Below, piece after piece: positions 36,553 through 46,028 of a stretch of DNA of 64,000 bases. The translations under genes were made by a program, and so were the position numbers. The DNA is from an uncultured Lachnospiraceae bacterium (GTDB taxonomy: Bacteria > Bacillota > Clostridia > Lachnospirales > Lachnospiraceae), in NCBI GenBank assembly GCA_947172645.1, contig CAMWBY010000009.1, positions 1 through 64,000 of the forward strand, written 5' to 3'. Position 1 is the stretch's first letter. Each line of letters opens with the position of its first letter. The notes beneath the pieces are model-generated. The model made no database searches, had not been told where the DNA came from, and saw nothing but the letters and a program-made list of their open reading frames with translations.

Positions 36553-37676
36553 TTGGTATCCTCCTTCCATCGATTCACTTTATATTTGACAAATGCGCCG
36601 CAGGCGGAAAACAGCAGTATGATGCCGGTTATGGCGGAGGCAATCTCAGCCTGTACGCCGGAAGTGGAGCTCATGTAGGTGCTTCCTTTCGATATCACGG
36701 TAATCAGGAAGGAAGAGAAGACAATACCGACAGGAGAGCTGTTACCAAGCAGCGCAACCGCGATGGCGTCATAGCCGGTGCTGACAAGTACCTTCGGCTG
36801 GATGGAAGCGAAATATCCCATATAGTAGGTGACGCCTGCGAGACCTGCAAACCCGCCGGAAAGCATCATGGCAAGCACGCGGGTGCGTCCCACCTGGATG
36901 CCGGCGTATTCTGCGGCGCGGACACTGCTTCCCACAGCCTTGATTTCAAAACCGAGCGTCGTCTTACCCAGGATAAAAGCGGTGACGGCAATTCCCACTG
37001 CGGCTAACAAGATGCCCAGGGGGATATCCATCTTGTAGTCCCCGATGACTACGTCCACCAGGGTCAGCCTGCCCGCCGCACCCACATTCTTAGACTGTCT
37101 GGAGACGGGGTCCACATAGAATGTATTGATGAGGAAGCTTATGACATTCTGGAAAATATAGTTAAACATAATAGTGGACACGACTTCATTGATGTTGAAA
37201 CGGTGTTTCAAGTAGCCCACCAATGCGCCTGCCAACGCACCGATGACAAAGCCGATGATGACAGTTAACGGCTTGGCAATGACCGCCGAGAGGTCAGAGT
37301 AGCCGATTAAAATGGTGGCGGTGAACCCTGCCGCAAGCATCTGCCCTGAGACGCCGATGTTGAACAGGCCCGCCCGCAGTGCGATGAGCACTGCAAGAGC
37401 CGCAAAAAGCATAGGCGTCAGCGCGTTTAGGAAACTGGTAAAATCGGTAATCATGCCTTTATGTCCCGCATAGGAAGCTTTGGGCGCAAGGCCGGAGCCT
37501 TGGAGCAGGTTACAATATGCCCCGAGAGGGTTGCTGCCAAGAAGCGCAATGACGATGATACCGAAAATCAGACTCAAGATGATGGTGAAGACAGGAATCA
37601 TATAAGATTGTCTTTTCTCATGCCCGATGGTCTGAAGGATTAGTTTATGTAGCAGATTGTTTTTACTTTTTTTCAT
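36549..37676 (-). CDS. nupP: Nucleoside ABC transporter permease, NupP-type
   Basis: A 375-residue membrane permease, the larger of the pair. It has an N-terminal cytoplasmic helix, then FTIILSLIFGIIVIALLGSNP. Conserved segments are LIALRAGLFNIGVSGQMLAAG, NEVVSTIMFNYI and the coupling helix VGSSVRAAEYAGIQVGRTR. It overlaps both neighbours (14 bases with the ATPase gene end and 4 bases with nupQ), so the three genes form one translational unit. Family, size and order match nupOPQ of Bacilli and Clostridia. Confidence 0.9.
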   Translation of the reverse strand: MKKSKNNLLHKLILQTIGHEKRQSYMIPVFTIILSLIFGIIVIALLGSNPLGAYCNLLQGSGLAPKASYAGHKGMITDFTSFLNALTPMLFAALAVLIALRAGLFNIGVSGQMLAAGFTATILIGYSDLSAVIAKPLTVIIGFVIGALAGALVGYLKHRFNINEVVSTIMFNYIFQNVISFLINTFYVDPVSRQSKNVGAAGRLTLVDVVIGDYKMDIPLGILLAAVGIAVTAFILGKTTLGFEIKAVGSSVRAAEYAGIQVGRTRVLAMMLSGGFAGLAGVTYYMGYFASIQPKVLVSTGYDAIAVALLGNSSPVGIVFSSFLITVISKGSTYMSSTSGVQAEIASAITGIILLFSACGAFVKYKVNRWKEDTK

Positions 37677-39207
37677 GTCGTCCTCCTACTCCCATCATAA
37701 ATTCACCGACTTCGGATGGCGTGAGTGTCCTGGCATCGGCTATTTTCTGGATTTCCCCATTGTAGATGACGCCGATTGTATCCGCCAGGTTCATGACTTC
37801 GTCCAGTTCCAGGGAGATTAGCAGAATGGCCTTGCCCTTGCTGCGCTCCCCGATAATCTGCTTGTGGATATTCTCTATGGCGCCGATATCAAGCCCGCGG
37901 GTGGGCTGCACGAAGATGGTGAGGGAAGAGCCTAGTTCAATTTCTCTGGCGATAATGGCTTTCTGTTGGTTCCCGCCGCTCATGGAACGGACAATCGTGT
38001 CATTGCCCTGGCTGCTTCTGATATCGTATTTGCCGATAAGCTCTTCGCCGTAGGAAGTAAATTTCTCACTGTCTATAACGCCTTTGTGGGAAAAGGGCTC
38101 TTCGAAATAGCTCTTTAAGGCCAGGTTGTCGGAGAGTGTGAAGTCCATCACAAGCCCTACGTTGTGGCGGTCTTCCGGTATGTAAGAGATGCCCGCCAGG
38201 TTCCGTTTCCTGATAGAGTAGGCGGTGATGTCGGCGCCGTTTAATGTGACAGTTCCGGAACTTGGTTTCATCAGCCCTGCAATGGCGTCTGCAAGCTCAA
38301 TCTGCCCGTTGCCGGATACGCCTGCGACCACGAAGATTTCGCCTTCCCTGACGGAGAAGGAGACGTCCTTGACCACTTCATACTTGTCTTCATTGCGGAC
38401 GGTCAGGTGTTCCACGCGTAAGACTTCTTTGCCGTATTTCGGTTCCGGCTTGTCCACGGTGAAGCTCACTTCACGCCCTACCATCAGATTGGCCATCGTC
38501 TTGGTATCCGTCTGCGCCACATTGAGCACGTCAATCAGTCTGCCCCGGCAGAGGATAGCGCAGCGGTCGGCAATTTTCTTGATTTCTTCCAGTTTGTGCG
38601 TAATGAGGATGATGGTCTTGCCATCGTCCCGGAGGCTGCGGATAATCTCTAAGAGAAATTCGATTTCCTGGGGCGTCAGCACGGCGGTAGGCTCGTCAAA
38701 AATCAGGATTTCCGCCTCTCTGTAAAGCATTTTTAAGATTTCCACACGCTGCTGCATGGATACGTTGACTTGCTCGATTACCTTTGTGGGGTCTACTTCC
38801 AAACCAAATTTGCGGGAGAGGGCGAGGATATCTTCATTGGCTTTCTTAAGGTCCACCGATTTGAAGATACCGAGCGTTTTTTTCACAGGTTCCATGCCCA
38901 TAATGATATTTTCAGCGATAGTATAGTTGCTCACCAGTTTAAAATGCTGGTGTACCATACCGATATTCAGTTTCGTTGCGTGGTTGGGGGATTGAATTTT
39001 CACTTTCTCGCCGCGGATGATGATTTCGCCCTCGTCCGGTTCATACATTCCGAAGAGCATACTCATCAAAGTAGATTTGCCTGCGCCGTTTTCTCCCAGA
39101 AGAGCGTAGATTTCGCCCTTTTTCACCTGGATAGACACGTCGTCATTGGCTACAATACCGGGAAACCGCTTCGTGATGTGATTCATCTCAATAATGTAAT
39201 CTGACAT
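37663..39207 (-). CDS. nupO: Nucleoside ABC transporter, duplicated ATP-binding protein (NupO-type)
   Basis: A 514-residue double-ATPase subunit of the sugar/nucleoside type. First cassette: Walker A LLGENGAGKSTLMS (~residues 34-47), signature VSMQQRVEILKML (degenerate, as in this family) and Walker B ILIFDEPTAVLTP. Second cassette: VAGVSGNGQIELADAI in place of a canonical Walker A (no Lys), signature MSGGNQQKAIIAREI and FVQPTRGLDIGA. Such asymmetry is normal for RbsA/MglA/NupO proteins. AAAGG before the ATG at 39207 supports the start. A terminator and a repeat array lie between it and the BMP gene, so its expression may be lower than that of the binding protein. Confidence 0.92.
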   Translation of the reverse strand: MSDYIIEMNHITKRFPGIVANDDVSIQVKKGEIYALLGENGAGKSTLMSMLFGMYEPDEGEIIIRGEKVKIQSPNHATKLNIGMVHQHFKLVSNYTIAENIIMGMEPVKKTLGIFKSVDLKKANEDILALSRKFGLEVDPTKVIEQVNVSMQQRVEILKMLYREAEILIFDEPTAVLTPQEIEFLLEIIRSLRDDGKTIILITHKLEEIKKIADRCAILCRGRLIDVLNVAQTDTKTMANLMVGREVSFTVDKPEPKYGKEVLRVEHLTVRNEDKYEVVKDVSFSVREGEIFVVAGVSGNGQIELADAIAGLMKPSSGTVTLNGADITAYSIRKRNLAGISYIPEDRHNVGLVMDFTLSDNLALKSYFEEPFSHKGVIDSEKFTSYGEELIGKYDIRSSQGNDTIVRSMSGGNQQKAIIAREIELGSSLTIFVQPTRGLDIGAIENIHKQIIGERSKGKAILLISLELDEVMNLADTIGVIYNGEIQKIADARTLTPSEVGEFMMGVGGRHEKK

Positions 39208-39276
39208 GCGTTGGCCTTTCTTTGTAATATGATAAGTTGAAAAATGCTTCTATCTATAGAATAAAGCAAAACAAAA

Positions 39277-39310
39277 AAGGCTGCAAGGGATTTTTCCCTT
39301 ACAGCCTTGG
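39277..39310 (-). terminator. Terminator between the binding protein and ATPase genes
   Basis: A 14-bp stem with one mismatch (39277-39290 with 39295-39308), followed on the minus strand by a run of T. It may release most transcripts after the binding-protein gene and let some pass into nupOPQ. Confidence 0.75.
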
Positions 39311-39315
39311 AGTTA

Positions 39316-39520
39316 TAGAGGTGTACAGCAAGAATGTACACGTAAGCGACATGCCTACGAAGTTCTTGCTGTTAGTTATATTACAATGTAGAGGTGTACG
39401 ACAAGAATGTACGCGTAAGCGACATGCCTGCGAAGTTCTTGCCGTTAGTTATATCACAATGTAGAGGTGTACGGCAAGAATGTACGCGTAAGCGACATTC
39501 TTGCGAAGATATCGCTATGC
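39316..39520. repeat. Tandem 73-bp repeat between nupN and nupO
   Basis: Units start with TAGAGGTGTAC at 39316, 39389 and 39462, an exact 73-base period. The third unit diverges after about 40 bases and ends in an inverted repeat GATATCGCTATGCGATATC near 39509-39527. Each unit contains the imperfect pair CAAGAATGTAC and GCGAAGTTCTTG, which can fold as a hairpin. The array lies in the nupN-nupO intergenic region. Confidence 0.85.
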
Positions 39521-39533
39521 GATATCTTCTCCC

Positions 39534-40784
39534 CTACCAGGTGAAATCTTCCGGTGTTGTGCCGAAGTTAGAAGCAGGAACGATAGAACCGGATTTTACC
39601 AATTCGTAAGCCGCGTCAATCTTGGAGATTGTGTCGGCGGATAACTGGCATCTGCCCTCAGCGTTTACATAGCCCGTGGAGTCGGTGTCTGCCTGCAGTG
39701 TTACGTTACCGCCCTTGAAGGAACCGTCCACAATGGCATTCAGAGCACGCTCAACATTCAGGTGCATTACTTTCAGCGCGGATGTCAGCACTACGTTGGA
39801 GTCACCGTTTGCACCGTCGTCATACTGGTCTACGTCACAACCGATGAATTTTACGCCTTCAGCTTCTTTTACAGCTGTCAGGACGCCGTTGCCGGATGCG
39901 CCCGCCGCTACGAAGATGGTGTCTACGCCTTCAGCGATAAGTGCGTTACCTACGACCTTACCGGTTGCCTCGTCTGCGAAGGAACCGATATAGTTGCCGC
40001 CTACATTGGCGCCTGTTACGTCCGTGCCTGCGTAGGAAGCAAGCTCTACCAACTCAACGTTGGTGCCTTCCGTCTCGTTGACATATTTTACACCGCATTC
40101 AAAACCGTACTGGTAGTTTACGTTGGAAGGATATGCGATACCGTTTACAACGGCTACCTTGCCTGTGGTAGTCTCAAGAGCGGCTGCCATGCCTGCGAAG
40201 AAGCCGGATTCCTGCTCGGCGAAGCACATAGCGTAGATATTGTCTACTTCTACTTCATTGCCTTCCGCATCGGAAGGGAAGGAATCTACCAGGACGAATT
40301 TCACGTCAGGATTTTCCTGTGCGATGGTGGAAATACCAGCGAATTGGAAACCGCAGCATACGATAACATCGTAATCGGCTACGATATCAGCGACCGCCTG
40401 TACGGCTGCCGTCACATCGCCTGTTGTCTCCTGCACGGGTTTTACGGTACAGTCGGGGTGGCTTTCGATAAATGTCAGGATACCATTGTAGTTATCCTCG
40501 TTAAAGGAACCGTCGTCAACGCCGGAGGGGCTGCTGACAATGGCAATCTTGAGCGCAGCGCCATCTGTGCCCTCAGCTTCAGCTGCCGTATCGTCGGAAG
40601 CTTCTGTCTGCGCTGCGTCGTCAGCGCTGTCCGTCTCAGCCTCAGGGGCGTTTTCCTCTGTGTCTGCTGCGTTCTCTTCTGTGGCAGTCTCATCCGTGGC
40701 AGGCTGGCTATTGGTATTGCCACAGCCAAATAAGGAAAGCGCCATAACAGAAGAAAGAATAAGTGCTAATGCTTTCTTTTTCAT
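39534..40784 (-). CDS. nupN: BMP-family nucleoside-binding lipoprotein (NupN-type)
   Basis: A 416-residue substrate-binding lipoprotein. The signal peptide ends with lipobox L-F-G-C, lipid on Cys21. An acidic, low-complexity linker (residues ~22-75, Glu/Asp/Ala/Thr) tethers the domain to the membrane. The binding domain shows the family segments IVSSPSGVDDGSFNEDNYNG, CGFQFAGISTIAQENPDVKF, ESGFFAGMAAAL and the late VFVAAGASGNGVLTAVKE region. The ATG at 40784 follows a GAGGAGAAT-type site. It is first in the transport cluster, with its own promoter and a terminator after it. Purine nucleoside binding is inferred from family and operon. Confidence 0.92.
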   Translation of the reverse strand: MKKKALALILSSVMALSLFGCGNTNSQPATDETATEENAADTEENAPEAETDSADDAAQTEASDDTAAEAEGTDGAALKIAIVSSPSGVDDGSFNEDNYNGILTFIESHPDCTVKPVQETTGDVTAAVQAVADIVADYDVIVCCGFQFAGISTIAQENPDVKFVLVDSFPSDAEGNEVEVDNIYAMCFAEQESGFFAGMAAALETTTGKVAVVNGIAYPSNVNYQYGFECGVKYVNETEGTNVELVELASYAGTDVTGANVGGNYIGSFADEATGKVVGNALIAEGVDTIFVAAGASGNGVLTAVKEAEGVKFIGCDVDQYDDGANGDSNVVLTSALKVMHLNVERALNAIVDGSFKGGNVTLQADTDSTGYVNAEGRCQLSADTISKIDAAYELVKSGSIVPASNFGTTPEDFTW

Positions 40785-40872
40785 AATGAATATTCTCCTC
40801 TCTTATGTGGGGTGCATGTCCTCTATTGAACATGGAAAATGTCCAATGAAGAACATCTCTTCATATTTTTTA

Positions 40873-40901
40873 ATATTAGCATTGACAATACATAAAAGCA
40901 A
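40873..40901 (-). promoter_or_regulatory. Putative promoter of nupN
   Basis: On the minus strand: TTGCTT (40901-40896), a 17-base spacer and TAATAT (40878-40873), about 90 bases before the ATG. No purine riboswitch core was recognised in the leader. Confidence 0.4.
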
Positions 40902-41005
40902 CTTCTATTTTTCATAAAAGTATGACAGATTACATAGTATTTTTCAGCCAAAAATAACAGTGGCCATACAAATATAAAACTCTTATGAATTTTTTGTGTT
41001 CTTTC

Positions 41006-41034
41006 TTGACATTAAAATTTATTTGAATAATGAT
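41006..41034 (+). promoter_or_regulatory. Putative promoter of the ABC exporter pair
   Basis: TTGACA (41006-41011), a 17-base spacer and AATGAT (41029-41034), about 40 bases before the ATG at 41075. Confidence 0.4.
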
Positions 41035-41074
41035 ATAAAAGTAACTTATGCTATGGAAAGGGGATGGTAAAAAT

Positions 41075-42826
41075 ATGATAAAAACACTGGCGGCGCAGAT
41101 TAAGGAATTTAAGAAAGAATCCATCCTGACGCCGATTTTTATGGTTTTGGAGGTTGTTTTTGAGACGTTGATTCCTCTCCTGATGGCTTCCATCATCGAC
41201 CAGGGAGTGGAAGCGGGGAATATGCGGCACATTTATGTGGTGGGTATTTTTATGGTTGGTGCGGCGTTGTGCGGATTGTTCTGCGGTATTATGGGAGGTA
41301 AATACGGAGCCAGGGCTTCTACCGGGTTTGCCAGGAATATACGTCAGGCGATGTTTGAGAATATACAGACTTTTTCGTTCTCTAACCTGGATAAGTTCAG
41401 TACGGCGGGGCTGGTGACCAGGCTGACCACGGATGTGACGAATATACAGATGGCGTACCAGATGATTCTGCGTATCTGTTTCCGTGCGCCTATCAGCATG
41501 ATATGCGCGATGTCCATGGCGTACTTTATCAATGCCAGGCTTGCCACGGTGTATCTGGTGGCGCTTATCCTGCTTGCATTTGTTCTTTTCTTCCTTATAA
41601 AAAGGGCGATGAAATATTTCCAGATGGCGTTCCCCAAATACGATGAGCTGAATGCTTCCGTACAGGAGAATGTCAGCGCAATCCGTGTGGTCAAAGCCTA
41701 TGTCAGGGAAGACCATGAGACGTCCAAGCTAAAGAAAGCGAGCCAGGGCATCTATGATATTTTTTTGAAAGCGGAGAAAAATGTGGTGCTGAACATGCCG
41801 GTTATGCAGTTTACAATCTATACGTGTATCCTGTTAATCAGTTGGATGGGAGCCAGGATGATTGTGCAGAATACGCTCACCACAGGCGAGCTGATGAGTC
41901 TGATGACCTACTGCATGAATATATTGATGAGCCTGATGATGGTTGCCATGATTTTCGTCATGATGAGCATGAGTATTGCCAGTGCGGAGCGTATCAGCGA
42001 AGTGTTGAACGAAAAAAGCGACCTGTCTAACCCGCAGAATCCGGTTTATGATGTGCCGGACGGCGGGATTGAATTCCGACATGTGGATTTTTCTTACTAT
42101 AAAGATAAAGAAAAGGCTGTCCTTCGGGATATTAATCTGAAGATTCGGCCCGGGGAGACAGTGGGAATATTAGGCGGAACGGGAAGTTCTAAGACCAGTC
42201 TGGTCAATCTGATTAGCCGTCTGTACGATGTGACTTCCGGCGCGGTGCTGGTTGGAGGACATGATGTGCGTGAGTATGATATGGACACTCTGCGCAGCCA
42301 GGTGGCGGTCGTCTTGCAGAAAAACGTCCTTTTCTCCGGGACTATCCTGGAGAATCTGCGGTGGGGCGACGCCGATGCCAGCGAGGAAGAATGCAGGCGC
42401 GTATGCAGACTGGCGTGTGCGGATGAGTTTATCGAGAAAATGCCGGAGGGCTACAATACGTACATAGAGCAGGGAGGCACCAATGTGTCCGGCGGGCAGA
42501 AACAGCGTCTGTGTATCGCCAGGGCACTTCTAAAAAAACCCAAGGTGCTCATATTAGACGACAGCACGAGCGCGGTGGACACGGCTACGGATGCGAAAAT
42601 CCGCAAAGCTTTTGCAAAGGAGATACCGGATACAACGAAGCTGATTATTGCTCAGCGTGTGTCAAGCGTGCAGCACGCAGACCACATTATCGTCATGGAG
42701 GACGGACGTGTGGACGGATACGGAACCCATGAAGAATTGCTGCAGAACAATGAAATCTACCGCGAGGTGTTTGAGTCCCAGACAAGCGGCGGCGGAGACT
42801 TTGATGAAAAGGCAGGTGATGACTGA
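41075..42826 (+). CDS. Heterodimeric ABC exporter, degenerate-site subunit
   Basis: A 583-residue half-transporter: six membrane helices (residues ~15-310) then an ATPase. The Walker A reads GGTGSSKTSLVNLI, with Ser where the last Gly of G-x-x-G-x-G-K is expected. The signature is NVSGGQKQRLCIARAL, and Walker B is LILDDSTSAVD, with Asp in place of the catalytic Glu. These features mark the non-canonical partner of an asymmetric exporter like BmrC/BmrD or LmrC/LmrD. The start at 41075 is chosen for AAAGGGG upstream; ATG 41048 is possible. It overlaps the next gene by one base (TGATG). The substrate (drug, lipid or peptide) is unknown. Confidence 0.92.
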   Translation: MIKTLAAQIKEFKKESILTPIFMVLEVVFETLIPLLMASIIDQGVEAGNMRHIYVVGIFMVGAALCGLFCGIMGGKYGARASTGFARNIRQAMFENIQTFSFSNLDKFSTAGLVTRLTTDVTNIQMAYQMILRICFRAPISMICAMSMAYFINARLATVYLVALILLAFVLFFLIKRAMKYFQMAFPKYDELNASVQENVSAIRVVKAYVREDHETSKLKKASQGIYDIFLKAEKNVVLNMPVMQFTIYTCILLISWMGARMIVQNTLTTGELMSLMTYCMNILMSLMMVAMIFVMMSMSIASAERISEVLNEKSDLSNPQNPVYDVPDGGIEFRHVDFSYYKDKEKAVLRDINLKIRPGETVGILGGTGSSKTSLVNLISRLYDVTSGAVLVGGHDVREYDMDTLRSQVAVVLQKNVLFSGTILENLRWGDADASEEECRRVCRLACADEFIEKMPEGYNTYIEQGGTNVSGGQKQRLCIARALLKKPKVLILDDSTSAVDTATDAKIRKAFAKEIPDTTKLIIAQRVSSVQHADHIIVMEDGRVDGYGTHEELLQNNEIYREVFESQTSGGGDFDEKAGDD

Positions 42827-44727
42827 TGCCGGGACCGATGAGGGGCGGAATGCCCAAAGGGAAGAGAATAGAGAATCCGGGTAAGATTTTCAGGAGATTG
42901 ATGGGGTATGTTGCCAAGAGCTACGGACCGCATTTGGTGATTGTGGCGGTTCTGATTTTCGTCAGTGTGTTGGCCAATGTGCAAGGGACGATGTTTATCC
43001 AGAGCCTGATTGACAACTATATTGCGCCTATGTTAGTGTCGGATGCGCCTGATTATCATCCGCTTGCCATGGCAATCCTGCGGGTGGCAGGATTCTACGC
43101 CATCGGTGTGGCGGCGGCTTATATCTATAACCGCATCATGGTTAATGTGACGCAGGGGGTGCTGCGGAATTTCAGGAATGATTTATTTGCCCATATGGAG
43201 ACGCTTCCTATTAAATATTTTGACACACATCCCCACGGGGATATTATGTCTGTCTATACCAACGACACGGACACCATCAGACAGATGGTGAGCCAGAGTA
43301 TGCCGCAGGTGTTTAACAGCGCTATCACGATAGTCAGCGTGCTTGTCAGCATGTGCATCCTAAGTGTGCCGCTGACATTAGTAACACTTGTTATGGTTGC
43401 CTTGATGCTTGTCATTACAAAGAAGACCGCGGGATTGAGCGGAAGTTATTTCCTGCAGCAGCAAAAAGACCTGGGCAAAGTCAACGGATTTATCGAAGAG
43501 ATGATGGAAGGACAGAAAGTGGTGAAAGTGTTCTGTCATGAGGAGGAGAACATCACCACATTCCGGGAGCTGAATGATAATCTGTACCACAGTGCGGACA
43601 GGGCCAACTACTTAGTCAACATTGTGGGGCCGGTCAATATGCAGCTTGGCAATGTGAGCTATGTGGTCTGCGCGATTTTGGGCGGCGCCATGGCGCTTTC
43701 CGGGTTTTCCGGCCTGTCGCTTGGGGCGCTGGCCAGTTTTTTGACTTTCAACAAGAGTTTTAACGGGCCTATTAACCAGGTGAGCCAACAATTCAATTCG
43801 ATTGTCATGGCATTGGCAGGCGCGGAGCGTATCTTCAAGTTGATGGACGAGACGCCGGAGGCGGATAACGGATATGTAACGCTTGTCCATGTCAAGGAGG
43901 AAGGCGGCAGGCTTGTGGAGAGCAAGAAGCGCACGGGGCGTTGGGCGTGGCGGCATGAGCACCAGGCGACCCACAGCGTGGATTATGTGGAATTAAAGGG
44001 CGATGTGGTGTTTGACGGCGTGGATTTCGGATATAATGATGAAAAGATTGTCCTGCATGACGTGAAGCTTTATGCCGAGCCGGGACAGAAGATTGCCTTC
44101 GTCGGTTCCACAGGTGCGGGCAAGACAACGATTACCAATCTGATTAACCGTTTCTATGATATCCAGGATGGCAAGATTCGGTATGACGGAATCAATGTGA
44201 ACAAGATTAAGAAGGCAGATTTGAGGCGTTCCCTGGGCATCGTATTGCAGGATACCCATCTTTTTACAGGGACCGTTATGGATAACATACGTTATGGGAA
44301 GCTGGACGCTACGGATGAGGAAGTAATTGCTGCGGCAAAGCTTGCCAATGCGGATGGATTTATCAGACATCTCCCGGAGGGGTATGACACTGTGCTGACC
44401 GGGGACGGCGCTAATTTAAGCCAGGGGCAGAGACAGCTTCTTGCCATTGCCCGCGCCGCTATTGCGGACCCTCCGGTGCTGATTCTTGATGAGGCCACCA
44501 GTTCTATCGATACCAGGACAGAACGGATTGTGCAGGACGGTATGGATAAGCTTATGAAGGGCAGGACTACTTTCGTGATTGCCCACAGGCTTTCCACCGT
44601 CAAGAATGCAGACTGTATCATGGTGTTGGAGCAGGGACGGATTATCGAGCGGGGCACCCACGAGCAGCTTATCGAGGAAAAGGGCAGATATTATCAGTTG
44701 TACACGGGGAATGCGATTGCGACTTAA
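42826..44727 (+). CDS. Heterodimeric ABC exporter, canonical-site subunit
   Basis: A 633-residue half-transporter with an N-terminal extension rich in Gly, Met and Arg, six membrane helices (~25-320) and an ATPase. The Walker A is GSTGAGKTTITNLI, the signature NLSQGQRQLLAIARA and Walker B VLILDEATSSID, all hydrolysis-competent. A charged insert at ~residues 345-385 between the membrane part and the ATPase is usual in this subfamily. It is translationally coupled to the preceding gene (TGATG). The pair makes one consensus site with catalytic Glu and one degenerate site, the normal layout of heterodimeric exporters. Confidence 0.93.
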   Translation: MPGPMRGGMPKGKRIENPGKIFRRLMGYVAKSYGPHLVIVAVLIFVSVLANVQGTMFIQSLIDNYIAPMLVSDAPDYHPLAMAILRVAGFYAIGVAAAYIYNRIMVNVTQGVLRNFRNDLFAHMETLPIKYFDTHPHGDIMSVYTNDTDTIRQMVSQSMPQVFNSAITIVSVLVSMCILSVPLTLVTLVMVALMLVITKKTAGLSGSYFLQQQKDLGKVNGFIEEMMEGQKVVKVFCHEEENITTFRELNDNLYHSADRANYLVNIVGPVNMQLGNVSYVVCAILGGAMALSGFSGLSLGALASFLTFNKSFNGPINQVSQQFNSIVMALAGAERIFKLMDETPEADNGYVTLVHVKEEGGRLVESKKRTGRWAWRHEHQATHSVDYVELKGDVVFDGVDFGYNDEKIVLHDVKLYAEPGQKIAFVGSTGAGKTTITNLINRFYDIQDGKIRYDGINVNKIKKADLRRSLGIVLQDTHLFTGTVMDNIRYGKLDATDEEVIAAAKLANADGFIRHLPEGYDTVLTGDGANLSQGQRQLLAIARAAIADPPVLILDEATSSIDTRTERIVQDGMDKLMKGRTTFVIAHRLSTVKNADCIMVLEQGRIIERGTHEQLIEEKGRYYQLYTGNAIAT

Positions 44728-44848
44728 CGCCTTTTGGAGATTTGCGTATATTGCGAAGAATGTTGTTGGCTATGGAGTCGACGGTAACATTTATGGAAAT
44801 TTGTGGTACCTGTTTTGTTGGTTTATGAAGACACGACGCTATAGGGTA

Positions 44849-44857
44849 TGGTATAAT
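44849..44857 (+). promoter_or_regulatory. Extended -10 promoter of the GH130 gene
   Basis: TGGTATAAT (TG-N-TATAAT, hexamer at 44852-44857) lies in a 239-base gap after the exporter; no good -35 is seen. It overlaps the ATG at 44856, which argues that translation starts at 44967. Confidence 0.5.
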
Positions 44858-44966
44858 GGACAAAGCAAGTTCGGATAAAATTGATGTGCATATGACGGAA
44901 AATCAGCCACAGAGGCAGCTGCAAGAGAGATTCCGCGAGTACATCGCAAAAGAATGGAGGGCGAAT

Positions 44967-45947
44967 ATGACGAAAATAATTGGTAATGACCTGCCGAATA
45001 TGCCTTGGCAGGAGCCGGAGAACGAGCACGGATTTCCGGTGTGGCGTTACAATGCAAACCCTATCATCGACAGGTTTGCTACGAAAAATTCCAACAGTAT
45101 TTTTAACAGTGCGGTAGTTCCTTATGGCGACGGCTATGCGGGAGTGTTCCGCTGCGACAGCAAATCAATCAGTATGGATATTTTCCCTGGATTCAGCAAG
45201 GACGGCATTCATTGGGATATCTCCGACGAACCGGTACAGTTCCAGGGGGCGGACCCGGAAGTAGCGAAGAGGTATTACCGCTATGACCCGCGTGTATGCT
45301 TTATCGAGGACAGATACTATGTGACATGGTGTAACGGATACGAGGGCTATCCTACGATTGGCGTGGGCTATACCTTTGATTTCAAGACCTTCTACCAGTT
45401 GGAGAATGCGTTCTTGCCGTTCAACCGTAACGGGGTGCTTTTCCCGCGCAAGATTAATGGCAATTACTATATGCTGAGCCGTCCGAGCGATAACGGGCAT
45501 ACGCCTTTTGGCGATATTTTCATAAGTGAAAGCCCTGACTTGAAATACTGGGGACGTCACAGGTTAGTGATGGGAGCAATCAAAGGAGATTATTCCGCAT
45601 GGCAGTCCACAAAGATAGGCGCCGGATGTGTGCCGATTGAGACGGAAGAAGGATGGATTCTGCTTTACCATGGCGTTATCAATACCTGTAACGGCTTCGT
45701 ATACCGGATGGGATGCGCTCTGCTTGATTTAGAGCAGCCGTGGAAGGTTAAGAAGAGAACGAGAAACTATATCTTAGGACCGCATGAGCTGTATGAGTGC
45801 ATGGGCGACGTGCCTAATGTAGTATTCCCTTGTGCAGCGCTTACGGATGCGGCGACGGGCAGGATTGCAGTCTATTACGGATGTGCGGATACCGTGACCG
45901 GGCTTGCGTTCACGACCGTTGACCGGCTGATGGAGTCGATGGAGTAG
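44967..45947 (+). CDS. GH130-family beta-mannoside phosphorylase
   Basis: A 326-residue GH130 enzyme, a five-bladed beta-propeller that phosphorolyses or hydrolyses beta-mannosides in the cytoplasm. Visible family segments: [20 protein letters not shown], then VFRCDS, then [20 protein letters not shown] with the likely catalytic Asp in YDPR, and [15 protein letters not shown] five bases before the ATG at 44967 fixes the start; the longer frame from 44856 overlaps the promoter. The subfamily, hence mannobiose, mannosyl-glucose or mannosyl-GlcNAc preference, cannot be set from reading alone. It stands alone between an exporter and a strong terminator. Confidence 0.85.
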   Translation: MTKIIGNDLPNMPWQEPENEHGFPVWRYNANPIIDRFATKNSNSIFNSAVVPYGDGYAGVFRCDSKSISMDIFPGFSKDGIHWDISDEPVQFQGADPEVAKRYYRYDPRVCFIEDRYYVTWCNGYEGYPTIGVGYTFDFKTFYQLENAFLPFNRNGVLFPRKINGNYYMLSRPSDNGHTPFGDIFISESPDLKYWGRHRLVMGAIKGDYSAWQSTKIGAGCVPIETEEGWILLYHGVINTCNGFVYRMGCALLDLEQPWKVKKRTRNYILGPHELYECMGDVPNVVFPCAALTDAATGRIAVYYGCADTVTGLAFTTVDRLMESME

Positions 45948-45967
45948 GGGATTGTAAAATAATTATT

Positions 45968-46010
45968 AACGGCCGTTGCAATACGCCAGAGTTTGCAACG
46001 GCCGTTTTTT
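45968..46010. terminator. Bidirectional terminator between GH130 and the minus-strand ABC genes
   Basis: A perfect 14-bp GC-rich stem (45968-45981 with 45993-46006) with an 11-base loop, then T6. It separates convergent genes and could serve both. Confidence 0.85.
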
Positions 46011-46028
46011 ACTTTATAGGAACTTTTT

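Noticed and set aside
40785-41000. Purine riboswitch upstream of the nucleoside-binding protein gene
   Set aside because: No conserved purine-aptamer loops were seen in the leader.
44856-44966. 37-residue N-terminal extension of the GH130 protein
   Set aside because: The ATG at 44856 overlaps the -10 element and has no ribosome site, whereas the ATG at 44967 has GGAGGG at good spacing.
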